In this document: positions 1 to 6,593 of the stretch, one piece after another | Layout: the number at the start of each line of letters is the position of its first letter | How positions within the stretch are numbered: position 1 is the first letter of the stretch | Assembly: GCA_018263655.1 (NCBI GenBank) | Contig: JAANWY010000378.1 | Span: forward strand, 1 to 6,638 | Direction: 5' to 3' | DNA: 6,638 bases | Origin: Anaerolineales bacterium | Lineage (GTDB): Bacteria; Chloroflexota; Anaerolineae; Epilineales; JAANWY01 | Translations under genes and position numbers: made by a program | Notes under the pieces: generated by a model | Databases searched by the model: none | Told to the model about the DNA's origin: nothing | What the model saw: only the letters and a program-made list of their open reading frames with translations

Positions 1-1302
1 TTTACGCTCGAGAAGGGACGGAAGTTTAGCACGGGGCGCACACTAACCGCAAAGGACGTTGACTTCAGCCTCAACCGGATGCGCAATCTCAAGGGTAATC
101 CGTCGTTTCTGGCTGATAACATTGCCAATGTCGAAGCTTCGGATGAACACACAGTGATCATTACGTTGCATCATCCTGATCCCTCTCTACTGTCGCGGTT
201 AGCCTTCACGGCCTTTGGCATCATCGATAGTGAAGAGGCTAAGGCCCATGGCGCGATGGCCGGCGCAGATGCCGCCGAGACCGACACGGCCGAGGAGTGG
301 CTCAATAACCATTCCATCGGCAGCGGTCCCTATATGATGCAGAAATGGGAACCCACCGTAGAGACGATCTTAGTACGGAACCCCGAGTATGTGGGTGAGC
401 GGGCCGCCATCGCTCGTGTGATTTACCGCACCATGGCTGAGGCCGCAGCTCAGAAGATCGCCTTGGAAGCCGGCGACGTAGACATCGCAGTTGATGTGAC
501 GCCAGACCAGGTAAGTAGCCTCACGGATAGTCCAAATATCGTGGTCTATGAGGGCGTGAGTGACTGGACGTTCTTTCTGCTCATGAACATGGATCCGGAA
601 ATTGGTGGTCCCATGTCGGAAGACGCGGTGCAGGATGCAGTGCGCCTGGCTTTGGACGATGAGGGCGTTCGAGCGCTAGCCGGCGGGGCTGCGGCTATCC
701 CGGTGAACATGATGCCCGTGCACTGGCCCTACGTATTGGATCAGTCGCGGAGAATTACGCGGGATGTGGAGGCTGCCAAGGCCAAGCTGGCCGAAGCTGG
801 CTACGGGGACGGTCTGACTGTGAATTTGGACTATCCGGAGTTCACGATTGCCGGCATCTCCTGGTCGACGCTCGTTCAGAAGGTGCAGGCTGACCTGGCT
901 GACGTGGGTATCGATGCGAAGCTCAGGCCGGCCGACGTGCAGGTGTCTCTGGAAGCCTATCGCAACGGCGAACAGGCCTTCTCGCTCTGGGTATGGCACC
1001 CTGATTTCGTTGATCCGGTCGATCGAACGGCCTTCATGCCCGAGGGCAAGGTCGGGCTGCGGGCCAATTGGACTGAGGAGCGGGCGAGCGAAGCGTTGGC
1101 TGAGGTGACCAAGCAGGCGCGTACGGAAACTGACCCAGCAGAGCGTGAAAAGGTGTTCACCACAGCACAGGAGCTGATGCTGGACGAAAGCGCCTTCGCT
1201 TTCTTGGTTCAGCCTGGTCTGCAAGTCGCCTACCGTGACGAGGTAGAGGGTTTCGTGTACAACAACCAGTGGCGCATTGACCCCTACACAATGAGCAAGT
1301 AA
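1..1302 (+). CDS. ABC transporter solute-binding protein, family 5 (DppA/OppA type), 5' truncated
   Basis: This is the extracytoplasmic solute-binding component of a peptide/nickel-type ABC importer; it should capture its ligand outside the membrane and deliver it to the permeases encoded just downstream. The frame is open from base 1 to the TAA at 1300-1302, giving 433 residues. The first visible residues (FTLEKGRKFSTGRTLTAKDV) match the conserved 'kFsdG.plTA.DV.fs..R' block of the SBP_bac_5 family, so the gene starts left of the window. An ATG at base 79 falls inside this conserved block and is not the true start. Family members are usually about 500-600 residues, so roughly 100 or more residues are missing, including the signal peptide or lipobox. 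GSGPY at visible residues 107-111 is the typical family motif before the second lobe. Ligand cannot be read from the sequence: dipeptide, oligopeptide or another small solute are all possible. The family call is very sure, the substrate is not. Confidence 0.93.
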   Translation, partial: FTLEKGRKFSTGRTLTAKDVDFSLNRMRNLKGNPSFLADNIANVEASDEHTVIITLHHPDPSLLSRLAFTAFGIIDSEEAKAHGAMAGADAAETDTAEEWLNNHSIGSGPYMMQKWEPTVETILVRNPEYVGERAAIARVIYRTMAEAAAQKIALEAGDVDIAVDVTPDQVSSLTDSPNIVVYEGVSDWTFFLLMNMDPEIGGPMSEDAVQDAVRLALDDEGVRALAGGAAAIPVNMMPVHWPYVLDQSRRITRDVEAAKAKLAEAGYGDGLTVNLDYPEFTIAGISWSTLVQKVQADLADVGIDAKLRPADVQVSLEAYRNGEQAFSLWVWHPDFVDPVDRTAFMPEGKVGLRANWTEERASEALAEVTKQARTETDPAEREKVFTTAQELMLDESAFAFLVQPGLQVAYRDEVEGFVYNNQWRIDPYTMSK

Positions 1303-1371
1303 GCTTCTGCGTCGCTCAGAGCACTTGATCGGTTATCTGGTAGAGGAAGTCACTAGGTAAGCGGCTGGCTA

Positions 1372-1443
1372 AGACGTAAAACGTGAAACGTGATGCGAGT
1401 ATAGGAAGCAAGTGCCTTCACGTTTCGCGTTTTACGTTTCACT
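1372..1443. repeat. Long imperfect hairpin made of degenerate 7-base units (ACGTRAA)
   Basis: Bases 1372-1393 pair with 1418-1439: 22 consecutive pairs, of which 20 are Watson-Crick and two (1373/1438 and 1384/1427) are G-T wobbles, around a 24-base loop. The left arm reads as three consecutive heptads, ACGTAAA, ACGTGAA and ACGTGAT (1374-1394). On the minus strand the right arm reads AGTGAA, ACGTAAA, ACGCGAA and ACGTGAA (1443 down to 1417). The element therefore combines tandem and inverted repetition. I recall similar ACGTGAA/ACGTAAA hairpins scattered through Chloroflexota-like genomes, but cannot check that here. It could be a REP/MITE-like dispersed element, an mRNA-stabilising hairpin or a regulator-binding array. 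Confidence 0.85.
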
Positions 1444-1466
1444 GACATGTCAAATCTCGTTCATGT

Positions 1467-1470
1467 AAGG
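1467..1470 (+). promoter_or_regulatory. Ribosome-binding site that favours the ATG at 1482
   Basis: AAGG lies 11 bases before the ATG at 1482. It overlaps the alternative GTG start at 1470 and could not serve it, so ATG 1482 is the better start for the permease gene. Confidence 0.55.
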
Positions 1471-1481
1471 TGCTGTTGTTC

Positions 1482-2489
1482 ATGCAACGCTTTTTAGTGC
1501 GCCGGATCATATTGCTGATTCCTTTGCTGATCGGTGTGTCGCTGGTGGCGTTTGTCATTTCCCACGCTGTACCGTCCGATCCGATGAATGCAGCGCTTGG
1601 TCCGAAAGCTGTTAGCGATCCGGAGATTGTAGCTACCTATCGGGCCAAGTGGGGGTTGGATGAGCCATTGTATGTCCAATATCTGACGTATGTGGGCAAT
1701 CTGCTCCAGGGAGATCTTGGGCGCTCGATCATCAATCGCCGGCCCGTCGCCGATGAGTTGGGGCGCTTTCTGCCGGCTACCATGGAACTGGCGACGGCCG
1801 CCATTATTCTAACCGTACTCATAGGGATGCCTTTGGGCGTTATTTCGGCCGTACGACGTAATACGTGGGTGGACCGGGTCAGCCGTGTGATCTCGCTTAT
1901 CGGAGTCTCGGTACCGGTGTTCTGGTTCGCTTTGTTGGGATTATTCGTTTTTTATGCCAGGTTGGGCTGGCTGCCGGGGCCGGGGCGCCTGGGGATTGGC
2001 GTGGAGCCCCCCGATCGGGTCACTGGATTCTACACCGTCGACGCCCTCCTCATGGGCGATTTCCAACTCTTTCGCGACTCACTGGGCCATCTGGTCTTGC
2101 CCGCCATCGTCTTGGCCGGTTACAGCACAGGGTTGATCACGCGCGTCACTCGCTCGGCGATGCTGGAGGTGCTTGGTCAAGACTACGTGCGCACTGCTCG
2201 TTCCAAGGGGCTGAGAGAATATCGCGTCATGCTGCGCCACGCTTTACCGAACGCCTTGATCCCCACCGTTACCGTGCTGGGCCTCTCCTACGGCAGCCTC
2301 TTAGCCGGCACTGTTCTCACCGAGATCATCTTTTCCTGGCCAGGTATTGGACAATACGCCTATAGGTCTTCTACAGCACTAGATTTTCCGGCCATTATGG
2401 GCGTGACGATGCTGATCGCCTTGATCTTCATCTTGGTGAATCTTGTGGTAGACGCTATGTATGTCTTCTTAGACCCACGCTTGCGATAA
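1482..2489 (+). CDS. ABC transporter permease, DppB/OppB type
   Basis: This is an inner-membrane permease, the first of the heterodimer that forms the channel of the peptide/nickel-type importer. From ATG 1482 it has 335 residues, normal for the family. The N-terminus MQRFLVRRIILLIPLLIGVS is the classic DppB-like opening with the first membrane helix at about 9-29. Further helices lie at about 101-123, 135-158, 203-220, 262-283 and 307-329. The large external loop after helix 1 contains the expected WGLDEPLYVQYL and GDLGRS blocks. The cytoplasmic coupling (EAA) loop that contacts the ATPase is at about 235-257, with G243 and the HALPN ending at 253-257. It ends in the typical FLDPRLR. A GTG at 1470 would add four residues but lacks a usable ribosome-binding site. 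The next permease gene begins 11 bases after the stop, so the two are surely co-transcribed. Transported substrate is unknown. Confidence 0.95.
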   Translation: MQRFLVRRIILLIPLLIGVSLVAFVISHAVPSDPMNAALGPKAVSDPEIVATYRAKWGLDEPLYVQYLTYVGNLLQGDLGRSIINRRPVADELGRFLPATMELATAAIILTVLIGMPLGVISAVRRNTWVDRVSRVISLIGVSVPVFWFALLGLFVFYARLGWLPGPGRLGIGVEPPDRVTGFYTVDALLMGDFQLFRDSLGHLVLPAIVLAGYSTGLITRVTRSAMLEVLGQDYVRTARSKGLREYRVMLRHALPNALIPTVTVLGLSYGSLLAGTVLTEIIFSWPGIGQYAYRSSTALDFPAIMGVTMLIALIFILVNLVVDAMYVFLDPRLR

Positions 2490-2500
2490 TCCCAGACATC

Positions 2501-3352
2501 GTGCTTTCACATAGAGCCATCGACGACACGACTCGTTTTCTCAAGAGCAATCAGCTTGCACTGATAGGTGCGGTGCTAGTGCTGGGCTGGGTCATTGTGA
2601 CCGTTGCCGCCCCCGTCCTCGCTCCCTATGATCCTCTCGAGCAAAATATCGTAGACCGATTGCAGTCGCCCAATGCGTCGTACTTGTTTGGGACAGACCA
2701 ACTCGGGCGCGATGTGCTCAGTCGTGTGATCTTCGGGGGGCGCCTCAGCCTGCCGGCAGCCCTTCTGGTCGTTGTAATCGCTTTGGGCTTGGGGACAGTG
2801 ATAGGTGCCGTGGCTGGCTACTGGGGAGGTGCCTGGGAAGAGGTCCTGATGCGCGTCACCGATGTCTTCATCGCCTTTCCGACCATTATTCTAGCCATGG
2901 CGGTCGCTGCAGCGTTAGGCCCCAATCTTAGCAACGCGATCGTGGCCATGGTCGTCGTTTGGTGGCCCAAGTACTCTCGCATTGTGCGTGGCTTAGTGCT
3001 GAGTGTCAGAGAAAACGAGTACGTCGAGGCCAGTCGAGCGGTTGGAGCCACCGAAGGCCACCTGCTCTGGCGGGTTGTTTTGCCTAACTGCATTGCTCCA
3101 GCGCTGGTGATGGCCACCCTTGATTTTGGAAACGCTATTTTGGTGTTTGCCGGCCTTAGCTTCCTGGGGCTAGGGCCGGAGCCGAGTACACCGGAATGGG
3201 GGCGCATGGTGTCGGATGGCATCCAGTACTTCGATCAATGGTGGATAAGCGCCTTCCCCGGATTGGCCATTTTTACGCTCGTGATGGCCTTCAATTTCGT
3301 GGGTGATGGGCTGCGCGATGCGTTGGATCCACGCCTACGGCAGCAAATTTGA
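2501..3352 (+). CDS. ABC transporter permease, DppC/OppC type
   Basis: This is the second permease of the importer and should pair with the DppB-type protein in the membrane. It has 283 residues, the normal length. The N-terminal OppC_N-like segment (about 10-55) has the first helix at 18-40 followed by the family hallmark APYDP at 41-45 and FGTDQLGRDVLSR at 63-75. Other helices lie at about 83-108, 122-140, 143-163, 196-222 and 250-270. The EAA coupling loop is at about 174-196 (EASRAVGA, G182, VVLPN at the end). The C-terminus GDGLRDALDPRLR is diagnostic for DppC-like proteins. The likely start is GTG 2501. No Shine-Dalgarno sequence precedes it, and the 11-base gap to the previous stop suggests translational coupling. 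The usual ATPase genes dppD and dppF do not follow; non-coding repeat DNA and an unrelated gene pair do. Confidence 0.95.
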   Translation: MLSHRAIDDTTRFLKSNQLALIGAVLVLGWVIVTVAAPVLAPYDPLEQNIVDRLQSPNASYLFGTDQLGRDVLSRVIFGGRLSLPAALLVVVIALGLGTVIGAVAGYWGGAWEEVLMRVTDVFIAFPTIILAMAVAAALGPNLSNAIVAMVVVWWPKYSRIVRGLVLSVRENEYVEASRAVGATEGHLLWRVVLPNCIAPALVMATLDFGNAILVFAGLSFLGLGPEPSTPEWGRMVSDGIQYFDQWWISAFPGLAIFTLVMAFNFVGDGLRDALDPRLRQQI

Positions 3353-3376
3353 CTCGGGTGTGGCTAAAATCTGTTG

Positions 3377-3421
3377 GTAGTAACAGGTTCAACCGTTCTC
3401 AGCGACTGAAGTCGCTACTAC
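3377..3421. repeat. Compact multi-hairpin repeat (possible three-way junction)
   Basis: AGCGACT (3401-3407) and AGTCGCT (3410-3416) form a perfect 7-base-pair palindrome with a two-base centre. Just before it, AAC.GGT (3382-3388) can pair with ACC.GTT (3392-3397), leaving the single bulged base 3385. The outer segments GTAGT (3377-3381) and ACTAC (3417-3421) are also complementary and enclose both hairpins. I recall the core GTAGTAGCGACTTCAGTCGCT (minus-strand form; in this copy the minus strand reads GTAGTAGCGACTTCAGTCGC continuing to T) as a dispersed repeat in Chloroflexota and some other environmental genomes; a genome-wide count would settle this. It may act as a transcript-end hairpin for the transporter operon, but there is no T-run behind it. 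Confidence 0.75.
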
Positions 3422-3513
3422 GGACAGAAACTCCGCGTGATGCCGTGCGTACTACATAACGAGCCGGCTCGACACGCGACCTGTATCTCGCCCTTGTGGT
3501 GCTACATCAGACG

Positions 3514-3520
3514 AAAGAGG
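3514..3520 (+). promoter_or_regulatory. Ribosome-binding site that decides the start at GTG 3527
   Basis: AAAGAGG ends six bases before GTG 3527, a good position for initiation. The earlier in-frame ATG at 3437 has no comparable motif. The start at 3527 also gives a protein whose N-terminus runs straight into its first membrane helix. Confidence 0.7.
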
Positions 3521-3526
3521 CAAAGC

Positions 3527-4126
3527 GTGAAACTCCTGGAAGATTTCGACTTCAGAAACCCGTGGCATTTCCTGGGTTTGCTTGTCGTGTTGTTTCTGCT
3601 AATTCCCGTCGTCTTCCCTCCGCTTAGAGTGGTCCTGATGTGGCTCATTCGACCAGATCCGACGGATGTCGTTCTGGCCACATTTGTCATCACATTCGTC
3701 GTTCTCGCCAGGCTGGGATTGGGGTTCAGGGACCTTCTCACCAGTCGCCAGGAGCGTAGAGAGGGAGGTCTCGATGCTGCTCGGGAAGCAGAAGCGGCCT
3801 ATCACCAGATGTCAGATCTCATCATCGACTGGTCGGAGGCCGACGTCGAGAGCGCCAAACTGGCAGTGACGGGGAGCGTTGCAGATCCCGATGTTCAGGC
3901 GGAGCTGCACCGCAAGATTCACAAAGCTGTCGATATCTTCCATCAGGCTGTGCGACGGTATCACGATTTGCCTAGATCAGCGATTCAGGGTAAGGGGACG
4001 CAGTCGTGGGGGCTTCTGGATTATGGACGGGCTAAGAATCTTGCCGAAGACTGTAAGAAGACCCTGACTGAGTTGCAGGAAGCGCATCGGTTGTTGGATG
4101 AAGTTTGGTCAGAGGTTGGCCGATAG
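3527..4126 (+). CDS. Unrecognised 199-residue membrane protein encoded next to an SPFH protein
   Basis: I do not recognise this family. From GTG 3527 the protein has 199 residues. A short N-terminal stretch (MKLLEDFDFRNPWHF) leads into a hydrophobic segment at about 15-40, broken by PP at 31-32, so it may be one helix with a kink or a re-entrant turn. A second membrane helix lies at about 46-64. The rest (about 70-199) is charged and predicted by eye to be mostly helical, with EAEAAYHQMSDLIIDW at 87-102, a KIHKAVDIFHQAVRRYHDL stretch at 130-148 and a final amphipathic helix at about 167-196. Both termini are probably cytoplasmic. There is no signal-peptide cleavage motif and no OB-fold-like C-terminus as in NfeD. 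The SPFH gene starts 18 bases after the stop, so the two are probably one operon and the products may form a complex. An upstream ATG at 3437 would add 30 residues of unusual composition (three Cys and two His) lying over the intergenic region, and is less likely. Confidence 0.8.
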   Translation: MKLLEDFDFRNPWHFLGLLVVLFLLIPVVFPPLRVVLMWLIRPDPTDVVLATFVITFVVLARLGLGFRDLLTSRQERREGGLDAAREAEAAYHQMSDLIIDWSEADVESAKLAVTGSVADPDVQAELHRKIHKAVDIFHQAVRRYHDLPRSAIQGKGTQSWGLLDYGRAKNLAEDCKKTLTELQEAHRLLDEVWSEVGR

Positions 4127-4133
4127 TTTGATC

Positions 4134-4141
4134 AGGAGGGG
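4134..4141 (+). promoter_or_regulatory. Strong ribosome-binding site of the SPFH gene
   Basis: AGGAGGGG is a near-perfect Shine-Dalgarno sequence and the strongest in the window. It is 3 bases from ATG 4145 and 9 bases from ATG 4151. The spacing favours the second ATG, which would shorten the protein by two residues. Confidence 0.8.
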
Positions 4142-4144
4142 ACT

Positions 4145-5332
4145 ATGAACATGCGATACGACGTGAACTTGAGGAGTCTGGTTTCCATCGTGGTCGCTGC
4201 CTTGTTGATACTGCTGGTAGGCAGCCTGGGGCTCGTCGGCTGGGGCTACTTCGTGACGGTTGGCGAGAACGAAGGCGCCATCATCACCACCCGCGGTCGC
4301 ATCGAACGAGTGGTTGGCGCCGGCTTCTATTGGTCTCTGAACCCCTTTAAGTCGGCGATAAAGTGGGATCGCAGTGCTATGCATTTCGAGGTTACCGATC
4401 CCGAAGTGTTGACGAAATCGGCGGAGCAAGAGAACGGGGAGATTGCCAGTATTGGGCAATCCATCGGGATTGTGATTGCCGGAGACGTGTTTCGGCCAGG
4501 TCCCGAGGACGCGGTGTTCATCAAGGACAAGTGGCGCGACTACCGACCGCTCTTTTTGAACGACGAGCTCATCATTGGTGATCTCGGGCTGATGCGGGAT
4601 CCTAACACGGCCGTCGGGGCCGGCGAGGGGCTCGTTCAACAGCTCGCCAAGCAAGCGGCTAAAGAGTGTGTTGGCGAGCGCACGTTTGACAACGCGGTTG
4701 TCGGGACCGCCAGGGGCGAGCTTCGTCAGTGTATTCAGGATAAGCTCGGTGCGCTCGCCGAAGGGTACGGGCTGACGGTGGCCAACGTGACGGTACCCGA
4801 CGTCATCCTTGACGAACAACAGCAAGAGATTGTGGCGCAGCTTGGTCAGGCCAAATTCATGGCGAACCGGGCGGAACAACAAGAACAGCAAGCCATCGCC
4901 GAAGCTGAGCGGGACGCCGCCACCGAGCGGGGAAAGATTAAGATCGAGCAGGCGCGAGTGCAAGAGAAGGCTCGTCAGGACAAGATCACGGCCCAACTGC
5001 GCAAACAAGCGCTGGAGGCCCAAAAGGCAGCCATCGAAGCCGAAAAGGCCAATGAGCGATTCAAAGCCGAGAAAGATTTGGAGATTTCGAGGATCAAGCG
5101 CGACGTGGCCGAGCAGGAAGCGAAGGCTCAGTTGGCGCTGGAGTTGGCAAAAGCACAGATGTATGGTGACAATGCCAAGTATGTTGAATTGCTAGTCAAC
5201 CAGGCCTGGGCGGAAGCATGGAATCAGGTCGACAAGGTCATTGTTCCGCAGGGCGTGAATCCGACGATGATCCTGGGCGGAGGCACAATGCCTACTTTTG
5301 ATGTCGGCCAGCAGACGGCCGGCCCACGCTGA
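4145..5332 (+). CDS. SPFH/band-7 domain protein (stomatin/prohibitin/flotillin superfamily)
   Basis: This is a membrane-anchored scaffold protein. The family forms large ring or cage oligomers that organise membrane microdomains or surround partners such as the FtsH protease; the client here is unknown. It has 395 residues (393 if ATG 4151 is used). One membrane helix at about 11-37 is followed by a band-7 domain at about 36-225: VGENEGAIITTRGRIERVVG at 39-58 and GAGFYWSLNPF at 58-68 match the SPFH1 opening, and VANVTVPDVILDEQ at 212-225 is the usual end of SPFH2. A long charged coiled coil, rich in Ala, Glu, Gln and Lys, runs from about 222 to 340. The C-terminal part (about 340-380) contains AKYVELLVNQAWAEAW and VIVPQGVNP, which resembles the conserved C-terminal oligomerisation segment of this superfamily. 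Cysteines at 175 and 196 lie in the SPFH2 part. It follows the 199-residue membrane protein by 18 bases, probably in one operon. The superfamily is sure; which subfamily is not. Confidence 0.92.
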   Translation: MNMRYDVNLRSLVSIVVAALLILLVGSLGLVGWGYFVTVGENEGAIITTRGRIERVVGAGFYWSLNPFKSAIKWDRSAMHFEVTDPEVLTKSAEQENGEIASIGQSIGIVIAGDVFRPGPEDAVFIKDKWRDYRPLFLNDELIIGDLGLMRDPNTAVGAGEGLVQQLAKQAAKECVGERTFDNAVVGTARGELRQCIQDKLGALAEGYGLTVANVTVPDVILDEQQQEIVAQLGQAKFMANRAEQQEQQAIAEAERDAATERGKIKIEQARVQEKARQDKITAQLRKQALEAQKAAIEAEKANERFKAEKDLEISRIKRDVAEQEAKAQLALELAKAQMYGDNAKYVELLVNQAWAEAWNQVDKVIVPQGVNPTMILGGGTMPTFDVGQQTAGPR

Positions 5333-5339
5333 CCCATCA

Positions 5340-6593
5340 TCAGCCTGAATACGCCCGTCTCACTTCCTCGGCGATGATGCGGATGCCTTCGCGCACCACG
5401 TCTTCCTCCCCCGCGTAATTCATGCGGATGCACTCGTGCTTGTGGCGCCACGGCTGCTCCAAGCCGGGGAAGAAGTAGTGGCCTGGCACGATGATGACGC
5501 GGCGCTGCTTCAGTCGCTCGTACAGCTCCTGGCAGGTGATGGGCAGGCCGGCGAACCAGAGCCAGAAGAAGAAGGTGCCCTCGGGCTTGTGGACGTAGTA
5601 GTCGAGACCCGCCATTGCCTCGCGGGTCCACGCCAGCGTCTGCTCCGATTTGCGCTGGTAGTACGGCTGGATCACGTCGCGGCTGAGGTCGATGATGTCG
5701 CCGCTGCGCACCAGTTCCAGCGCCATGACGGCGCCGAAACTCCCTGGTGCTAAGCTCACGATGGCGTTCATGCCGGCCACCGCCGATACCACCTCCTCGT
5801 TGGCGATGACGATGCCCGTCCGTCCGCCGGGCAACCCTAGCTTCGAGAGGCTCATGCACAGGATGATGTGGTCATCCCAGATTGGGTCGGCCTCGGTGAA
5901 GATGATGTTGGGGAACGGCGTCCCGTACGCGTTGTCGATGATGAAGGGGATGCCGTTCTCGCGGGCCAGGGCGCTGAGCCGCTCCAGCTCCGCTTCGGTC
6001 AGGACGTTGCTGGTGGGGTTCGTGGGGCGCGACACGCAGATGGCGCCAATCTCCTCGGTGACGGACACAGCGTCGAAGTTCACGCGGTACTTGAAGATGT
6101 CGTCGGCGAGGAATTCGATCGCCGGCCGGCTGGCGGTGAAGAAGTCGTCTGTCAGCCCGACGTCGACGTAGCCGATGTATTCCGGCGCCAGCGGCAGCAG
6201 GATTTTCTTGTGCGTGCCGTCAGCGAAGTCGCCGGCGAACATGTTGAAGAGGTAGAAGAAGGCGGTTTGGCTGCCGTTGGTCAGGGCGATGTTCTCCGGA
6301 CCGATGTCCCAGCCGTACTGCTCACGCAACAGGCCGGCCAGCGCCGCGATGAAGTCTTGCTGGCCCTGCGGCGCGTCGTAGTCCCCGATGAGCCGTTCGA
6401 ACTCGCCGGCGAACTCCAGCATGCGGTCCATGCGCGTGACGAGCTCTTGCTCCATCTCCGGGATGTGGGCTGGGTTCCCGCCGCCCAGCATGAGCATCTC
6501 TTCGTCGCCGGACAGGGCGCTGCCCAGATCGTCCATCAGTTGGAGGATGCCGGCTTGGCGAGTGAACTTCGTTCCGAGCTTTGATAACATCAT
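5340..6593 (-). CDS. avtA: Valine-pyruvate aminotransferase AvtA
   Basis: This cytoplasmic PLP enzyme catalyses L-valine + pyruvate to 3-methyl-2-oxobutanoate + L-alanine (EC 2.6.1.66), linking branched-chain amino acid and alanine synthesis. At 417 residues it has the same length as I recall for the E. coli enzyme and shares many blocks with it: LGGGNPA at 36-42, NIALTNGSQTAFFYLFN at 101-117, LAPEYIGY at 135-142, ICVSRPTNPTSNV at 185-197, DNAYGTPFP at 220-228, CMSLSKLGLPGGR at 246-258, KPEG at 336-339 and VPGHYFFPGL at 369-378. The catalytic lysine is K251. D220 and Y223 should bind PLP, R258 its phosphate, and R390 (CIRMNY) the substrate carboxylate. All are present, so it should be active. 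Translation can start at 6593 or 6590 (two adjacent ATG codons); no Shine-Dalgarno motif is visible before either. It converges on the SPFH gene with 7 bases between stops and has no functional tie to it that I can see. Confidence 0.95.
   Translation of the reverse strand: MMLSKLGTKFTRQAGILQLMDDLGSALSGDEEMLMLGGGNPAHIPEMEQELVTRMDRMLEFAGEFERLIGDYDAPQGQQDFIAALAGLLREQYGWDIGPENIALTNGSQTAFFYLFNMFAGDFADGTHKKILLPLAPEYIGYVDVGLTDDFFTASRPAIEFLADDIFKYRVNFDAVSVTEEIGAICVSRPTNPTSNVLTEAELERLSALARENGIPFIIDNAYGTPFPNIIFTEADPIWDDHIILCMSLSKLGLPGGRTGIVIANEEVVSAVAGMNAIVSLAPGSFGAVMALELVRSGDIIDLSRDVIQPYYQRKSEQTLAWTREAMAGLDYYVHKPEGTFFFWLWFAGLPITCQELYERLKQRRVIIVPGHYFFPGLEQPWRHKHECIRMNYAGEEDVVREGIRIIAEEVRRAYSG

Larger units (their letters stand above)
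1303..1481. other. Non-coding gap between binding protein and first permease
   Basis: There are 179 bases between the stop of the binding-protein gene and the ATG of the permease gene. The left part (1303-1371) shows nothing I recognise. The right part holds a long inverted repeat, annotated separately, followed by the permease ribosome-binding site. The right arm of the repeat is followed by TTTCACTGAC, not a run of T, so it is not a standard intrinsic terminator. A structured element here could allow more binding protein than permease to be made, as is usual in ABC import operons; that role is inference. Confidence 0.6.

Noticed and set aside
676..1224. Minus-strand open frame of 182 residues inside the binding-protein gene
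   Set aside because: It has no recognisable motif and overlaps a well-supported coding region.
1372..1443. Reading the heptad hairpin as an ordinary intrinsic terminator
   Set aside because: The stem is AT-mixed, the loop is 24 bases and no T-run follows the right arm.
3349..3370. Promoter-like pair TTGACT (3349-3354) and TAAAAT (3365-3370) ahead of the SPFH unit
   Set aside because: Each box resembles the consensus, but the spacer is only 10 bases instead of about 17.
3437..3526. Longer form of the 199-residue protein starting at ATG 3437
   Set aside because: It lacks a good ribosome-binding site, its extra 30 residues look unlike a protein N-terminus of this type, and GTG 3527 has AAAGAGG at ideal spacing.
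3612..3634. HEPN-like R-x6-H pattern in the 199-residue protein (residues 86-93)
   Set aside because: The match is to a loose pattern, the residue after the arginine is Glu and not the usual polar N/D/H, and the surrounding helices do not otherwise look like a HEPN domain.
4109..5023. Open frame of 304 residues on the minus strand, antisense to the SPFH gene
   Set aside because: It is a Leu/Arg-rich shadow of the coiled-coil coding strand, with no family motif and no gene-like context; the plus-strand gene is clear.
5868..6584. Plus-strand open frames over avtA (also 5436-5753 and 5692-6171)
   Set aside because: They are long only because the GC-rich avtA codons avoid stops in the opposite strand; their composition is Val/Asp/Glu-rich or Ser/Met/Arg-rich low complexity.
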